Source of the DNA: Anaerolineae bacterium
GTDB lineage: Bacteria > Chloroflexota > Anaerolineae > Anaerolineales > Villigracilaceae
Length of the DNA stretch: 45,076 nt
Direction: 5' to 3'
NCBI GenBank assembly: GCA_022013685.1
Contig: JAKLPV010000139.1
Location: 1 to 45,076, forward strand
Every line of letters begins with the position of its first letter. Position 1 is the stretch's first letter. Below the pieces are notes generated by a model. It had not been told where the DNA came from, made no database searches, and was given only the letters and a program-made list of their open reading frames with translations. A program made the position numbers and the translations under genes. Below, piece by piece: positions 30,494 through 39,204 of this stretch.

Positions 30494-32638
30494 CTACTTA
30501 TCGCGCAAGTTTTCAATCAGCGCCGTGCTGACCCAATAGAAATCACCTTGATTTGTGTAGAAGAGATACTTGCCATCCGGTGAGATGGAAGCAATCGAAG
30601 CACTGGTAGGTATTCCCAGTTTGGTTAAATCTTGGGGAGTTCCCCATTTTCCATCAGACAAACGAAATCTGACACGCAGATTGCCATCGCCGTTATCGCT
30701 GACCAGGTAACTTCCATCAGGCGCAATGGCCGGGTGAACTCCGCCATCAATATCTTCAAAAGCGGCGAAACGCTGATCAGTAAGCGTGACTTTACTCAAA
30801 TTTGGCCTGCCGCTGGCGAAGCTGGTGACATAGAGTTGTCCGCTCTGATCAGAACTGACAAACATGCCATCGCCGACATACCTGGGAGTTGACCAACCAC
30901 TGGCGGTTCGATCTGCCGCCCAAATGCCGCCATTCTCCAGCGATGTCTTTTCTTCTGATAGCTGCGAGTGGCCCCAGCCAAAATAAATGGTTTGATTATC
31001 CGCGGTCAGATGTGGTTCAAAGGCAACATATCCGGACGCAAACGCAGCGGGGGCTGGCTCTGTCCAGATGCCATTGACGAGGTGCATCTCGTAAATGACA
31101 TTTTCTTGGCCATCAAACCGGCGTGTAAAGTAGAGTTCGTTTCCGTCGGGGGAAAAGCTGGCAGCAAACTCCATAGCCCCTTCAACGGAAACAATTCCCG
31201 GGGCAAAGATTTGCGGCGTCAGATCGGGCGGAGTTTGTCCCAGATAGGCGCTGCTGACACCAACGTCCACCTTCATCAGATAGATGCTGAACTTCTGCGT
31301 CAGCCGCGAGCCGACGAGCAGGCAGCTTCCATCCGCCAGTTGAAGCCAGGTGCGCAAAACATTGTGGCGACCGGCAGGTTTGATGGTTTTTTCCCAGACC
31401 AGTTTGCCGTCCGGGCCGATTTTGGTAATCGAGATCAACCCGACGGATGCGCCGGACCAATCCTTGATCCAATCTCCAGCCGCGATGTACCCGCCGTCGG
31501 CGGTTTGGGTCACCGCCATGGGGTAATCCATCATGGCTGGGTCTCCAAAGGTGCTGGTCCAGACAACCTGGCCTTGCTGATCTACTTTGACGAACAGAAA
31601 ATCGGCTTTCGGTTGCGCTGCGTCACCTATCGGAGCATACGAACCGGCAATAAGATAATTATCATCGGCGGTGCGGATGAGGTCGTAGGCCGCCATCGTC
31701 CCATCTTCCCAGGTGCGATCCCAGACCTTGTTTCCGTTTTTATCAAGTTTGAGCAGGTAGATGTCATCTCCCGGCTCCGGAAAGCGCAGGAGCGAGGCCA
31801 GCACCACGAAACCGCCGTCGGACGCCTCAACGCCGCCGCTGGTGAGCAGATTATTCTTGCCGCCAAAGGTCTGCGACCAAATCTTGTTACCTTTGGCATC
31901 TATTTTTGCCAGGTAAACATTGCTGTGCCCGGCATAGCCGCCATAACCAGCCGCGCCGGGGTCGGCAACGATGTCGTTGGGATTGACGCTGTTGCCCCAG
32001 AGCATGAAGCCGCCATCGGCCAGTTCACGGACAGATGCTGATTCGTCGAGCAGGCCGCCGAAAGCCTTTGACCAGATTTCGTTGCCATCCAGGTCAACTT
32101 TAACGAGATAGGCATCTGCCCCGCCCGCGCCTGAAGATTTTGTCATCCCGGCCAACAGCAGGTTGCCGTCGTTGGTACGAACGATGGAGAGCCCCTCTTC
32201 GGCCTTATCGCCGCCGTAGGTTTTCTCCCACAGGACTTCGCCGTTCGCATCCGTCCGAATCAGGTAGACATCACCGTTCACACCCGCCCCGGATACATCC
32301 AGGCCGGCCGTGCCAACGATGTAGAATCCGCCGTCATCGGCCACCAGAACATCTTCGCCCATATCGTCCCCGGACGTTTTGCGGTAGGTTTTGTCCCAGA
32401 GAATGCGCGGAATTTCGGGGGTTGGGATGGCGGTAGGTTCGAGCCCTTCGACGCGGCTCAGGGCAGGCGTGGCCGTGGGCGGAACCACTGTATTGGTTGG
32501 TGGAACCGCCGTGAGGGTCGGGGACATTGCCGTGTTGGTCGGCGGAACCACCGTAGGGGTGAAAGTTGAAGCTGGAGCGCAACTGATGAGCAAGCTCAAC
32601 AAGATGACAAATAGAGCGAACAGTCTAATTTTTCTCAT
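30494..32638 (-). CDS. lipoprotein with PQQ-like propeller and PD40 C-terminal propeller
   Basis: A 714-residue surface lipoprotein: signal and lipobox LLSLLISC (Cys20), then a Thr/Pro-rich linker (VVPPTNTAMSPT type) to about residue 75. Next come about eight repeats of the form 'GEVLWEKTYGGDK....DGGFLL.G', a non-enzymatic PQQ-type beta-propeller, then a second propeller after ~480 with SPDGNELYFTRR and SPDGKYLFYTN (PD40/TolB-like). The linker contains ALSRVEG, the trace of a short repeat element at 32441. Probable role is binding at the cell surface; ligand unknown. First of three similar lipoprotein genes read from the left. Confidence 0.8.
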   Translation of the reverse strand: MRKIRLFALFVILLSLLISCAPASTFTPTVVPPTNTAMSPTLTAVPPTNTVVPPTATPALSRVEGLEPTAIPTPEIPRILWDKTYRKTSGDDMGEDVLVADDGGFYIVGTAGLDVSGAGVNGDVYLIRTDANGEVLWEKTYGGDKAEEGLSIVRTNDGNLLLAGMTKSSGAGGADAYLVKVDLDGNEIWSKAFGGLLDESASVRELADGGFMLWGNSVNPNDIVADPGAAGYGGYAGHSNVYLAKIDAKGNKIWSQTFGGKNNLLTSGGVEASDGGFVVLASLLRFPEPGDDIYLLKLDKNGNKVWDRTWEDGTMAAYDLIRTADDNYLIAGSYAPIGDAAQPKADFLFVKVDQQGQVVWTSTFGDPAMMDYPMAVTQTADGGYIAAGDWIKDWSGASVGLISITKIGPDGKLVWEKTIKPAGRHNVLRTWLQLADGSCLLVGSRLTQKFSIYLMKVDVGVSSAYLGQTPPDLTPQIFAPGIVSVEGAMEFAASFSPDGNELYFTRRFDGQENVIYEMHLVNGIWTEPAPAAFASGYVAFEPHLTADNQTIYFGWGHSQLSEEKTSLENGGIWAADRTASGWSTPRYVGDGMFVSSDQSGQLYVTSFASGRPNLSKVTLTDQRFAAFEDIDGGVHPAIAPDGSYLVSDNGDGNLRVRFRLSDGKWGTPQDLTKLGIPTSASIASISPDGKYLFYTNQGDFYWVSTALIENLRDK
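32441..32464. repeat. short repeat element inserted in frame in the lipoprotein linker
   Basis: GAGCCCTTCGACGCGGCTCA followed by GGGC forms an imperfect palindrome (AGCCCT...AGGGC) and encodes ALSRVEGL on the minus strand. It breaks an otherwise regular Thr/Pro linker and resembles repeat units that recur in some bacterial genomes as 'ALSxVEG' insertions. Confidence 0.5.
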
Positions 32639-32659
32639 TCTTTTTCCTTTTTTTGCTGG

Positions 32660-34690
32660 TTACGGAGCAGGTCGCCAGGCGGGAGTCCAGTTTTGAGCGC
32701 CGGTGTCCGTTAGTTTTTGCAACTGGCTGCCATCGGCAGCAATGAGATAAATCTCGGATTGTTGATTGTTCCCGGAGCTAAAGACCAACCATGTCCCATC
32801 CGGCGACCAGGACGGGAAGCTGGCCTCGCCCGCCTGGTTGGTCAGGCGTAACAGATTACTACCATCGGCATTCATAACGTAGATTTCAGAGTTACCATCG
32901 CGGCGCGAGAAAAACGCGATTTTGGAACCATCCGGCGACCATTTGGGCGCGCCATCCTGGACGGTGTTTTGCGTCAGGCGCTGGAGATTGCTACCGTCAA
33001 TGCTCACAACGTAAATCTCGTAATTGCCATCCCGTTTGGATTCAAAGGCGATTTTCTGTCCATCCGGCGACCACGAACTGATCCAGTCCTCGCCCGGATG
33101 CTCGGTCAGCCGCCGGAGGTTGGAGCCGTCGCTGTTGGCGATGTAGACATCCCAATTGCCGCCGCGATCCGAATCAAAGCTGATGAACTGTCCATCCGAC
33201 GACCAGGCCGGGAAGCTTTCGCTGGCATCTGGTGTCTTGGTCAGGCGGCGCACATCCGAGCCATCGGTGTTCATCGTGTAAATCTCGTCATTGCCATCCC
33301 GGTTGGAGACAAAGGCCAGGCGCGAGCCGTCCGGCAACCAGGCCGGGGAAATGTCCATCGCGTCGTTGTCCGTCAGTTGGCGCAAGTTGCTTCCATCGGT
33401 ATTGACCAGCCAGATTTCGAAATCACCATCCAAGTCAGAAGCAAAGGCGATTGCCGGGGCGGTTGACACAGTTGACGCCGGTGACCAGGTGCCCGCTGCA
33501 TCATATCCTTTGCCGTCGGTTAACGCGTTGAGCGTATCGGAGGCCAGATCGTAAACCAATAGCGTGCTTTTCGGCCAGCGATTGGAGTAACTGGAGCGGC
33601 CAGAATGGCCCGTCGAGACGAGCACTTGCTTCCCGTCTGGCGAGTATTCCAGGCCCTCCAGATATTCGGCAACTAAAGTAGTGCGCCTGACCTGGCCTGT
33701 GGAGATGGTAACGAGATACAGGCTGGCCTCATCCCCATTTTTTGTCTTTCCAAAGACGGTGATCGCGGTCCCATCCGGTGCCCAAACGGCAAGCTCCGGC
33801 ACCGTACCTGCTGGCAATGAGCCAACTGGGCGCGATGTGCCGTCCAACTTCACAATCAAAACCTGCTCGGACTCGGCAGGGACAACAACAATCTCCGTCC
33901 CGTCCGGCGACCGGGCCGCCGAGATGAGGTCACGATATACTTCGCGGATTTCCCCGTTCGAGAGGGTTAATACGTGGACGTTATGCGCCCGGACGGATTC
34001 GTCCGGCGACATGTCCTGAATCAGGATTTGCTCCCCGTTGGAGGCCCATTCCACGCCACTGGCAATCCAGTCGAGCGGGAAGGCTTGCTCGACGCCGCTC
34101 CCATCGCTGCGCAGGATGGTCACGACGCTGCGTTTGTCGCTTGTGCCGGCGACGGGGTGGAGGGCGGCGACAGCCAGGCGCGTCCCATCCGGCGACCAGA
34201 TTGGGTCGTTCCAGGGGTAGGCCAGCAGTGTATCCGTAACCCCCACGCTAAGTTCAACCGGCTCAGCGCCATCCAGCCCCACGCTCCAGATTTCCAGTGG
34301 GCCATGCCGGTCGCCGCTTAGACCGTTGGGAACCACCATGTAGGCAATCCTTTGGCCGTCCGGCGACCATACTGGGGACAGGCAGGTATCCCTTGGCTTG
34401 CCCCCCGCCAACCGGCGTTGGTTGGAGCCATCGGCGTTCATCAGATAGATCGCAGGTTTGCCATCCCGGTCGGAAAGAAAGGCGATCAGGCCGGCGCCGT
34501 TATCGCCGAGAGGCTGTGTGGCTGTCACGCTGGCGGTCGGCGCCGGCGTGGCCGTGGCCGTGGCAGGAATGGGTGTGTTGGTCGGTGAAACCAGCGTCTT
34601 CGTGGCGGGGATCGGCGCGGGCGTCGCCACCGGCGCGCAAGCGGCAAGCAAGCCCAAAAGGATGGTAAAAATGACGAATATCTTTTTCAT
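32660..34690 (-). CDS. TolB/PD40-type beta-propeller lipoprotein
   Basis: A 676-residue lipoprotein: signal MKKIFVIFTILLGLLAAC with lipid cysteine 18, Thr/Pro-rich linker, then about ten PD40 (TolB-like) repeats. The C-terminal six are very regular: 'WSPDG.KIAF.S.RDGN.EIYV.N.DGSNL.RLT'. Residues about 66-397 are nearly identical to residues about 385-715 of the next protein (see the repeat entries). GGAG precedes ATG 34690. A propeller like this binds proteins or peptidoglycan-associated partners in the Tol system, but no other tol genes are here, so the partner is unknown. Confidence 0.85.
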   Translation of the reverse strand: MKKIFVIFTILLGLLAACAPVATPAPIPATKTLVSPTNTPIPATATATPAPTASVTATQPLGDNGAGLIAFLSDRDGKPAIYLMNADGSNQRRLAGGKPRDTCLSPVWSPDGQRIAYMVVPNGLSGDRHGPLEIWSVGLDGAEPVELSVGVTDTLLAYPWNDPIWSPDGTRLAVAALHPVAGTSDKRSVVTILRSDGSGVEQAFPLDWIASGVEWASNGEQILIQDMSPDESVRAHNVHVLTLSNGEIREVYRDLISAARSPDGTEIVVVPAESEQVLIVKLDGTSRPVGSLPAGTVPELAVWAPDGTAITVFGKTKNGDEASLYLVTISTGQVRRTTLVAEYLEGLEYSPDGKQVLVSTGHSGRSSYSNRWPKSTLLVYDLASDTLNALTDGKGYDAAGTWSPASTVSTAPAIAFASDLDGDFEIWLVNTDGSNLRQLTDNDAMDISPAWLPDGSRLAFVSNRDGNDEIYTMNTDGSDVRRLTKTPDASESFPAWSSDGQFISFDSDRGGNWDVYIANSDGSNLRRLTEHPGEDWISSWSPDGQKIAFESKRDGNYEIYVVSIDGSNLQRLTQNTVQDGAPKWSPDGSKIAFFSRRDGNSEIYVMNADGSNLLRLTNQAGEASFPSWSPDGTWLVFSSGNNQQSEIYLIAADGSQLQKLTDTGAQNWTPAWRPAP
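33501..34493. repeat. segmental duplication, copy 1 (in the TolB-like lipoprotein gene)
   Basis: About 993 bases highly similar at DNA level to 35672-36662. Long runs are identical, for example around 34040-34160 against 36210-36330, with mostly silent scattered differences. Same orientation as copy 2. Confidence 0.85.
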
Positions 34691-34701
34691 GACATACTCC
34701 G

Positions 34702-37700
34702 TTATGGTTTTAAACCCCACAAAATGATTGCCTGACCTTTGTTTACACTGGAGGCCAGGAGTGCGCCATCCGGCGAGAAGGCGAGGAAATAGATATATTT
34801 ATCGTGACTATCGAGGGTGCGCAGTTCCTCGCCGCTCTTTGCATCCCACAACTTAATCAATCCATCCGCGCTGGCCGAGGCCAGGAGGTTGCCATCGGGT
34901 GATAGAGTCAACCCATAAACGTAACCGTTGTGACCGTAGAGTGTGCGTATTTCCTGTCCACTTTCGATGTCCCAGAATTTTATCGTCAGGTCGCCGCTTG
35001 ACGAGATAAGCTGTTTACCATCCGGTGTAAAGACCAGGTTATACACGTTCCCGCGATGTCCGCTGAGTGTGCGCAGCGCCTGTTTGCTTTCCAGATCCCA
35101 GAGGGTGATGTTGGTGTTACCTTCAGCATTTCCTGAGGCCAGTAATGCACCGTTGGGTGAGAAAGCCAGACTGCCAATCGGGCTATTGGGCGCTTGAAGG
35201 GTGTACAACGCTTGTCCGCTTTTTACATCCCACACGGTGATCTCGCCTTCAGCGCCACCTGTAGCCAGCAAAAAACCATCCGGTGAGAAAGCCACCTTCA
35301 TCACGAACGATTTGCGCTTGCTGAGAGTCTGGAGAAGCTGCCCGTTTTTTACATCCCAGACGCCGATGGTGTTATCGGGATTACCCACTGCCAACTGGTT
35401 GCCGTTTGGGGAGAAGGCCACGTTGTAAACACGCGCCCCCGGTTCTGTCAGGGTATTTGTTTTCTGACCACTTTTTATATCCCACAGCGATAAAACGAGA
35501 TCGCCACTCAGGGATGCCAGGTGAGCAGCATCCGGCAAAAAGACCAGGCCGGTCACGCCGTCTTTGTGTCCCGCCAGGGTGGCCAGGGCTTCAATCTGCA
35601 TTACATTGGCGGCGGCCAGCGCAACCCGCCCCGCGCCAGCGGTGGTGGTCGGTGCCCAGCTGGCATGCGTGTCATATCCTTTACCATCGGTTAACGCAGT
35701 CAGCGTAGCAGAGGCCAGATCGTAAACTAATAGCGACCTATTCAGCCAGCGAGTGGAGCGACTGGAGCGGCCAGGATGGGCCGCCGAGATGAGAAGTTGC
35801 TTCCCATCGGGCGAGTATTCCAGGCCATCCAAAGATTCAGCGACTAAAGCAATGCTCCTGACCTGGCCGGTGGAGACGGTAACGAGATATAGGCCAGCCT
35901 CCTTCCGATTGTTTGTCGTTCCAAAGACGGCGATCGCGGTCCCATCCGGCGACCAAACAGCAAGCTCCGGAGTCGTACCGGCTGGCAATGGGCCAACGGG
36001 GCGCGACGTGCCATCCAGCTTGACAATCAAAACCTGCTCGGACTGGGCCGGGACAACGGCAATCTCCGTCCCGTCCGGCGACCAGGCCGCCGAGAGCAGG
36101 TCGCGATAGACTTCGCGGATTTCCCCGTTCGAGAGGGATAAGACGTGGGCATTATGCGCCCGGACGGACTCGTCCGGCGACCTGTCCTGGATCAGGATTT
36201 GCTCCCCGTTGGAGGCCCATTCCACGCCACTGGCGATCCAATCGAGCGGGAAGGCTTGCTCGACGCCGCTCCCATCGCTGCGCAGGATGGTCACAACGCT
36301 GCGCTTGTCGCTTGTGCCGGCGACGGGGTGGAGGGCCGCCACGGCCAGGCGCGTCCCATCCGGCGACCAGGTTGGGTCAATCGAGGGGTACGCCAGCAGC
36401 GTGTCCGTGACGCCCGCGCTGAGTTCAATCGGCGCAGCGCCATCCAGCCCCACGCTCCAAACTTCCAGTGGCCCGTGCAAGTCACGCTCGCCGTTGGGAA
36501 TCACCAGGTAGGCAATCCTTTGACCGTCCGGCGACCACACCGGCGGCCGGCAGACACCCTTTGGCTGGGTTTCCATCAACCGGCGTTGGTTGGAGCCATC
36601 GGCGTTCATCAGATAGATTGCAGGCTGGCCTTCCCGGTCGGAGAGAAAGGCGATCAGGCCGCTGGCGCTGGCTGCCGGGGCAGGGGGCAGAACTTCGTTC
36701 AGCGCCCAGACCTGGATTCCTTCATTCCAGACCCCAAAAGCCAACAGCGTGCCATCGGGTGAAAACGCCACCGTCCTCACCTCGTGCTGGTTTCTCAGCA
36801 CCAAGACGGCCTTGCCGGTTTTTAGATCCCAGAGCCGCACCGTCTGGTCATCGCTGGCCGAGGCCAACAGGGAACCGTCCGGCGAAAAAGCGATTTGATA
36901 AGGCGCTCTGGGGTGTCCTTGCAGCTTTTGGACAACCTGCTGGCTTTGCAGATCGAAAAATTCGATGTCATTGCGGGTGCTGGCAATCACCAGGGATTTA
37001 CCATCCGGGGTAAAAAGGATGTCATGGTAATCGAAACGCTCTGTGGTATGGCTAATGGTTGCAATTTCCTTCCAGGTGGCCATATCCCAGGTTTTCATTA
37101 CGTTACCGGGCCGCTCATAACTTGCCAACAGTGTCTTGCCATCCGGGGAAAAGACCAAATTGGAGATATATTCATAATCACTGCTCAAGTCGGCAAGCTG
37201 CTGATTCGTTTCCAGATCAAAAACGATCAATTTTTTGCCAAAGCCCCCGACTGCCAGGAACTTGCCATTGGGAGAAATGACTGTCTGGTAAACCTGCTCG
37301 CCAAAGGGAAACGCAAACCGTTCTTTTCCGTCCCATCCCTGACCTTTTACTCCACCGGCGAAGTCGGTTGTGATAATTGTTTTCCCATCGAGAGAAAGCG
37401 CCAGGGTTCCGGAAAAGTTGGCCTTTCCATCGGCATCGCGTTTGAAATCGCTTTGCGGTTCCAGAAAAGCGGTTTTCTGCCAGGTTCCCCGTTCCCACAG
37501 GTTCACTGCCCCGCTCGCATCGCCGCTGATCAGGGTGCGACTGTCAGGCGAGAAAACCAGGGTATTGAGCATGGACTCAGGCAGTTCCAGTGCAGCGATC
37601 TGTTTGAGTTGGGAGGCATTCCCGGCGCTGATCAAGGAACTCGAGGTCGGTTGCGCAGGAGCCGGTGTCTCTGTAGCTGGCAGCGGGGTGGCAGTTGGCG

Positions 37701-37815
37701 AAACCGGTGTGGTTTTGGCTGGGGGTAAGGTTGGGGTGGCGCTAGCCGGTTGGCAGCCAACCATCACAAGGGAGCAAAGAACCAGTGCAAGCATCAAGCG
37801 AGAGATGATAGTCAT
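34702..37815 (-). CDS. large WD40-repeat lipoprotein with an internal PD40 block
   Basis: A 1037-residue lipoprotein: signal and lipobox LCSLVMVGC (Cys21) and Thr/Pro linker. Residues 70-375 are seven WD40 repeats ('LVFSPDSRTLISGDASGAVNLWE', 'FSPDGSLLASASDDQTVRLWDLKTGKAV'). Residues about 385-715 are PD40 repeats shared with the neighbour gene. Residues about 725-1037 are seven more WD40 repeats ('NLLASASADGLIKLWDAKSGEEL'). So a PD40 propeller block sits between two WD40 propellers, probably by insertion or duplication. AAAGGA precedes ATG 37815. A cell-surface scaffold is likely; partners unknown. The stop lies 11 bases before the next gene, so the two share a transcript. Confidence 0.88.
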   Translation of the reverse strand: MTIISRLMLALVLCSLVMVGCQPASATPTLPPAKTTPVSPTATPLPATETPAPAQPTSSSLISAGNASQLKQIAALELPESMLNTLVFSPDSRTLISGDASGAVNLWERGTWQKTAFLEPQSDFKRDADGKANFSGTLALSLDGKTIITTDFAGGVKGQGWDGKERFAFPFGEQVYQTVISPNGKFLAVGGFGKKLIVFDLETNQQLADLSSDYEYISNLVFSPDGKTLLASYERPGNVMKTWDMATWKEIATISHTTERFDYHDILFTPDGKSLVIASTRNDIEFFDLQSQQVVQKLQGHPRAPYQIAFSPDGSLLASASDDQTVRLWDLKTGKAVLVLRNQHEVRTVAFSPDGTLLAFGVWNEGIQVWALNEVLPPAPAASASGLIAFLSDREGQPAIYLMNADGSNQRRLMETQPKGVCRPPVWSPDGQRIAYLVIPNGERDLHGPLEVWSVGLDGAAPIELSAGVTDTLLAYPSIDPTWSPDGTRLAVAALHPVAGTSDKRSVVTILRSDGSGVEQAFPLDWIASGVEWASNGEQILIQDRSPDESVRAHNAHVLSLSNGEIREVYRDLLSAAWSPDGTEIAVVPAQSEQVLIVKLDGTSRPVGPLPAGTTPELAVWSPDGTAIAVFGTTNNRKEAGLYLVTVSTGQVRSIALVAESLDGLEYSPDGKQLLISAAHPGRSSRSTRWLNRSLLVYDLASATLTALTDGKGYDTHASWAPTTTAGAGRVALAAANVMQIEALATLAGHKDGVTGLVFLPDAAHLASLSGDLVLSLWDIKSGQKTNTLTEPGARVYNVAFSPNGNQLAVGNPDNTIGVWDVKNGQLLQTLSKRKSFVMKVAFSPDGFLLATGGAEGEITVWDVKSGQALYTLQAPNSPIGSLAFSPNGALLASGNAEGNTNITLWDLESKQALRTLSGHRGNVYNLVFTPDGKQLISSSGDLTIKFWDIESGQEIRTLYGHNGYVYGLTLSPDGNLLASASADGLIKLWDAKSGEELRTLDSHDKYIYFLAFSPDGALLASSVNKGQAIILWGLKP
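35672..36662. repeat. segmental duplication, copy 2 (inside the WD40 lipoprotein gene)
   Basis: About 991 bases matching 33501-34493 in the same orientation. The copy falls exactly between two WD40 propellers of the host gene, so the duplicated unit is a folded PD40 domain. Confidence 0.85.
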
Positions 37816-37858
37816 CGTTTTTTCCTTTGAAGAGCGAGATTTCAGTTTTTCACCGAAA

Positions 37859-39079
37859 TCAGGAGGTTTTCCCGGCGCGAAGTTCTTTTTCCAGCGTCAC
37901 AAACTCGCTGACCGTGGTCATCCCAACCTTTTGATAGAGCTTGGTCGCGCCGGTAACGTTGGCGGCATCCACGCCCAGACCGATGGATTTTGTGCCGCGC
38001 TGGTAGAACTCAGCAAACGAGCGCTGGAGCAGGGCCAGCCCCAGCTTTTTGGCGCGCCAGGCCGGGCGGACGGCCAGGATGTGGATCCAGCCAATGCCCA
38101 TCTTAAACTGGTTGATGGAGAAACCGGCCACTTCGTCTCCATCCCAAACCACCATCCACAGGCTGGGGTCGTATTCGGGGTTCTCGAAGGTGAAATAGGA
38201 AAATTCATCCAAGCTGAATTGGCGGCTGCCCCAGTTTCCCAGATAGGCTTCGTTGCGCGCCTGCCAGAGGGCGGTGGCGTGTTTCTCCTTGTCAAAGGGA
38301 CGAAATTCCAGCCCCTCCGGCAGCACCGGCGCGGGGGGCGCGGATTCAAGCTCAATCCCCATGCGCCAGTGGTAGCGCGCCGGACTGTAACCGGCCTGCG
38401 CCAGGATGACTTTACCCGCTTCATCCTTGTTATCGAGCGCCACGCGGATAAAGACGCGCTGCTCCGGCGCAGCCTGTGGAACATACTGAACCTGGACGCG
38501 CTTTTCCAGCGCACCCAGCAGGGTCGCTTCCACGCCTTGACCCTTGAACTGCGGGTGAACGTAGATATCGCCGCTCATCTCGCAGTGTTCGTCAACATCA
38601 AAGACCGCGCCATAACCCACCAGATTTCCGGCTTCAGCCTGGACGATGAAAGCATCTTGTTCCGGGTCGAATCCTTCGTAGTCCCATTCATTTTCCAGAT
38701 CTTCAGGTGTGACGGCGGTGCTGGTATCACCTTCCGCTTCACAAATCTGGTAAATCAACTGGACGATGGCTTGTAAATCAGCGCGCTGGACGGTGCGCAG
38801 GGTCAGGGCAGCAGATAAGGGTTGAGTACTCATGAAGTTTTCTCCTCTTGCTTTGTTGTTTTCAAGTGGTTGGATGGAAACCAGGGTCAGACCCAGATCG
38901 CGGATGCGGCCCAGGACGCCATGTAAAGCCGCCTGGTCGAGGACAGAGCCGGTCAGCAGGCTGTCACCGCCGCTGGGGGTAATGACAAACTCCTCGAACC
39001 AGTCCGACCAGCGCGGGTCAACCTGACCCCGAACGAGAATCTGGTAAAAAGTGGATTCCTGGCTGGCAGATGGAAGCAT
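37859..39079 (-). CDS. tandem GNAT acetyltransferase with extra N-terminal domain
   Basis: A 406-codon frame. Residues 1-75 form a small domain (FYQILVRGQVDPRWSDWFEE and VLDQAALHGVLGRIRDLGLT) that I know as a separate short protein in Chloroflexota. From M83 on, two GNAT domains follow: the first with IYVHPQFKGQGVEATLLGAL, the second with ILAVRPAWRAKKLGLALLQRS and LGVDAANVTGATKLYQKVG. M83 (ATG 38833) has a strong AGGAG site 8 bases upstream, so the acetyltransferase may be made from that internal start, and the upstream domain is perhaps a neighbouring gene whose stop was lost. Acceptor substrate unknown. Confidence 0.8.
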   Translation of the reverse strand: MLPSASQESTFYQILVRGQVDPRWSDWFEEFVITPSGGDSLLTGSVLDQAALHGVLGRIRDLGLTLVSIQPLENNKARGENFMSTQPLSAALTLRTVQRADLQAIVQLIYQICEAEGDTSTAVTPEDLENEWDYEGFDPEQDAFIVQAEAGNLVGYGAVFDVDEHCEMSGDIYVHPQFKGQGVEATLLGALEKRVQVQYVPQAAPEQRVFIRVALDNKDEAGKVILAQAGYSPARYHWRMGIELESAPPAPVLPEGLEFRPFDKEKHATALWQARNEAYLGNWGSRQFSLDEFSYFTFENPEYDPSLWMVVWDGDEVAGFSINQFKMGIGWIHILAVRPAWRAKKLGLALLQRSFAEFYQRGTKSIGLGVDAANVTGATKLYQKVGMTTVSEFVTLEKELRAGKTS

Positions 39080-39144
39080 GGCGCAAGGATACTCGCCTTC
39101 GAAGGCAGCGTCATCACCAAGTAGGTGAGCCAGGTGGGTGAATT

Positions 39145-39172
39145 AAACAAAAACGACCGGGGAGCCGGTCGT
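39145..39172 (-). terminator. Rho-independent terminator of the MalT/LuxR regulator gene
   Basis: ACGACCGG (39153-39160), GGAG loop, CCGGTCGT (39165-39172): an 8-bp perfect stem, followed on the minus strand by TTTTTGTTT. It lies 32 bases past the regulator's stop codon. Confidence 0.8.
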
Positions 39173-39204
39173 CGTAATGCAGTGCGTTACACCCATTGGA
39201 ACGA

